Positions 55,532 through 57,311 of a stretch of DNA of 57,311 nucleotides are shown here, one piece after another. How positions within the stretch are numbered: the stretch's first letter is position 1; each line of letters begins with the position of its first letter. Both the position numbers and the translations under genes were made by a program. This DNA is from Bradyrhizobium sp. LHD-71 (GTDB lineage: Bacteria > Pseudomonadota > Alphaproteobacteria > Rhizobiales > Xanthobacteraceae), in assembly GCF_031157255.1 (NCBI RefSeq), contig NZ_JAVIFX010000040.1, positions 1 to 57,311 of the forward strand, written 5' to 3'. A model generated the notes under the pieces. The model saw only the letters and a program-made list of their open reading frames with translations. It did not search any database and was not told where the DNA came from.

Positions 55532-56527
55532 ATGGTGGATTTCCTGGGTATGTTTCGGCGGCGACCCGCGGCCCTCCGGCGCCGCGGCTTCGCGCGCGAA
55601 CCGATGGACATGGACTCGCTCGGCGGCCGCATCGGCAACCTTCTTAAGCTGCCGTTGCGGGACAAGCCGCCTGTCGCGCCTGCCGTGGCCGCCGCTGATC
55701 GGATCGATGCGCCGCCCTTGGCGCCACCGCCCTTTGCTCCCGCCTCGCTCGGCGCCGCGCCCCGTCAGGCTGCGGCCCGACCGGTCAGGCCGGCGTCCTC
55801 GCGGGCGGGGTTTCTTGCCGCCCATGCGGTGGAAAAAAGCTTCGGCTCGCGCAAGGTCGTGCGGGGTGTCAGCATCTATGTCCGCAGGGGCGAAGCGGTC
55901 GGCCTGCTCGGTCCCAATGGTGCGGGCAAGACGACGGTCTTTTACATGATCACCGGGCTCATCAAGGCCGACAGCGGCCGGATCGAGCTCGACGGCCACG
56001 ACGTCACGCAGTTGCCGATGTATCAGCGCGCGCGGCTTGGCATCGGCTATCTGCCGCAAGAGGCCTCGATCTTTCGCGGCCTGACTGTCGAGCAGAATAT
56101 TCGCGCGGTGCTGGAGGTGATCGAGCCCAGCCGCAAGAAGCGCGAGGCCGAGCTCGATGCGCTGCTCGACGAGTTCAACATCACGCGCTTGCGCAAATCT
56201 CCGTCGATCGCCCTGTCAGGCGGCGAGCGTCGCCGCGTCGAAATCGCCCGCGCGCTGGCGACGCGCCCGAACTACATGCTGCTCGACGAGCCATTTGCCG
56301 GCATTGATCCGATCGCCGTGGGCGACATCCAGGAACTGGTGCGCCACCTGACCAACCGCGGTATCGGCGTGCTGATTACCGATCACAACGTACGCGAAAC
56401 GCTTGGTCTCACCGACCGGGCCTACATCGTCTATGCGGGAGAGGTTCTGACCGAGGGCCACCCGGACGATATCGTCAACGACCCGGATGTCCGCCGTCTT
56501 TACCTTGGTGAGGAATTCCGCCTGTAA
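55532..56527 (+). CDS. lptB: LPS export ABC transporter ATP-binding protein LptB, with N-terminal extension
   Basis: ATPase that drives LPS extraction with LptFG. 331 residues; the ABC domain (from about residue 90) has Walker A GPNGAGKTT, signature LSGGERRRVEIARAL, Walker B YMLLDEPFAGIDP and switch His in LITDHNVRE, plus the C-terminal LptB tail VRRLYLGEEFRL. The first ~90 residues are an extra Pro/Ala/Arg-rich segment (PAVAAADRIDAPPLAPPPFAPASL) absent in E. coli LptB (241 aa). A TTG at 55517 is an alternative start. Confidence 0.94.
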   Translation: MVDFLGMFRRRPAALRRRGFAREPMDMDSLGGRIGNLLKLPLRDKPPVAPAVAAADRIDAPPLAPPPFAPASLGAAPRQAAARPVRPASSRAGFLAAHAVEKSFGSRKVVRGVSIYVRRGEAVGLLGPNGAGKTTVFYMITGLIKADSGRIELDGHDVTQLPMYQRARLGIGYLPQEASIFRGLTVEQNIRAVLEVIEPSRKKREAELDALLDEFNITRLRKSPSIALSGGERRRVEIARALATRPNYMLLDEPFAGIDPIAVGDIQELVRHLTNRGIGVLITDHNVRETLGLTDRAYIVYAGEVLTEGHPDDIVNDPDVRRLYLGEEFRL

Positions 56528-56628
56528 ACGCTGCCTGCAACTTGTGCACTGCACAAGTCAAGCCTGTACAAGTGGTGTGGACGTGATAAGCAAGAATCGG
56601 ACCAAAAAATGGGATCGGTTCTCGCCCT

Positions 56629-57311
56629 ATGGCGCTGACTCAACGCCTCGAGTTTCGGCAGACGCAGTCGCTGGTGATGACGCCGCAGCTGATGCAGGCG
56701 ATCAAGCTGCTGCAGCTGTCCAATCTTGACCTCGTCGCGTTCGTCGAGGACGAACTCGAGCGCAACCCGCTGCTCGAGCGGGCAGGCGAAGACGGGGAGT
56801 CGGCGGACCGACCCGAGCGCACGGATGGCGCCGACGCTGGCGACGAGGGCTATGCCGATGATACCGGGGCCGGCGCTCAGGACGGCCTCGACGGTGGCGG
56901 CGACGTCGATGCGGCGGCGGAGCAGTGGATGGATCGCGATCTCGGCAGCCGTGCCGAGATGGAGCAAACCTTCGATACCGGTCTCGAAAACGTCTTCTCC
57001 GAAGAGCCGGCGGAAGCCGCCTCGCGTGCCGCGCAGGATACCGCACCCGCCTCGTACACCGAGTGGGGCGGCGGTGCCTCGGACGACGGAGACTACAATC
57101 TCGAATCGTTTGTGGCGGCGGAAACGACGCTCAGCAGTCACCTTGCTGAGCAGCTTGCGCTCGCGATCGTCGATCCGGCGCAGCGCCTGATCGGACAGTA
57201 CCTCATCGATCTGGTCGACGAGGCGGGATACGTGCCGGCAGATCTCAGCCATGTCGCCGATCAGCTCGGCGCGTCGCCAGCCGATGTCGAGAGCGTTCTC
57301 ACGACCATCCA
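56629..57311 (+). CDS. rpoN: RNA polymerase sigma-54 factor, N-terminal part (cut by window end)
   Basis: The ATG at 56629 opens a frame that runs off the window. Its first 50 residues are sigma-54 region I: LEFRQTQSLVMTPQLMQAIKLLQLSNLDL, then VEDELERNPLLE. An acidic, Asp/Gly-rich region II follows, and the core-binding start ETTLSSHLAEQLALAI. It lies 101 bp after lptB, the conserved position in alphaproteobacteria. At least 227 residues are visible; the rest is outside. Confidence 0.96.
   Translation, partial: MALTQRLEFRQTQSLVMTPQLMQAIKLLQLSNLDLVAFVEDELERNPLLERAGEDGESADRPERTDGADAGDEGYADDTGAGAQDGLDGGGDVDAAAEQWMDRDLGSRAEMEQTFDTGLENVFSEEPAEAASRAAQDTAPASYTEWGGGASDDGDYNLESFVAAETTLSSHLAEQLALAIVDPAQRLIGQYLIDLVDEAGYVPADLSHVADQLGASPADVESVLTTI

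Overview
This window reads as core chromosome of an alphaproteobacterium of the order Rhizobiales (Hyphomicrobiales), most likely the Bradyrhizobium/Rhodopseudomonas/Afipia side (Nitrobacteraceae or Xanthobacteraceae). The reasons are the high GC content, the gene orders hemW-rdgB-rph facing hrcA-grpE, dnaK-dnaJ-pmtA and lptC-lptA-lptB-rpoN, the presence of PmtA and OlsB lipid enzymes, a GTTC-N7-GTTC type SOS box, and dispersed palindromes of rhizobial type. Nothing looks like a plasmid, prophage, transposon or CRISPR locus. This placement is inference from gene content, not from a database search.

Layout. 1-8.2 kb (minus strand): an OlsB-like ornithine-lipid acyltransferase, a hybrid histidine kinase, a small exported protein, a two-gene unit of a CofE-family glutamate ligase plus a GNAT acetyltransferase, comM/yifB behind an SOS box, and a PAS protein. 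8.2-12 kb: gshB, yraN and rsmI, divergent from an LpoA-like lipoprotein. 12-21.7 kb: the protein-quality-control block, hemW-rdgB-rph divergent from hrcA-grpE, an unknown exported protein, then dnaK-dnaJ with sigma-32-type promoters, followed by pmtA. 21.7-29.6 kb: housekeeping genes (FMN reductase, pyrF, dapB, gpmA, an AraC-MGMT fusion, nth, rpiB) mixed with small DUF proteins. 29.7-34.4 kb: a complete polar-amino-acid-type ABC importer with a 3-hydroxyisobutyrate-dehydrogenase-family enzyme and a FadR/GntR regulator that has a clear operator next to its own start. 34.6-39.6 kb: a CysZ-like membrane protein, a YiiX-like amidase, a Tat-exported amine oxidase, a Dph6-like ATP pyrophosphatase and a TauE/SafE permease. 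39.6-45.9 kb: the translation block infC, (DoxX), rpmI, rplT, pheS, pheT. 46-52.9 kb: a hydrolase, a thioesterase, queG, a GST, uppP, an NDUFA9-like protein and an orphan TRAP solute-binding protein. 52.9-57.3 kb: tRNA-Leu(CAG), rnd, the lptC-lptA-lptB export genes, and the start of rpoN, cut by the window end.

The most unusual signal is a family of four 70-79 nt imperfect palindromes (44-119, 29689-29758, 45066-45142, 45156-45234). All share an outer arm like CTAGTG(T/C)CC, a one-sided length difference of exactly 4 nt between outer and inner arms, an inner arm containing GA(A/C)(G/A)TTC, and a 20-23 nt loop with GAG-N2-(T/C)GC. The 4-nt bulge defines an orientation, and the loop motif appears in that same orientation in all four copies. 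Inner-arm sequences differ between copies but pairing is kept. Two copies supply the stop codon of the adjacent gene.

Other points: infC begins with ATT; pheS most likely begins with GTG; the long open frame opposite dnaK is a shadow, and only its last 317 codons are a real gene.
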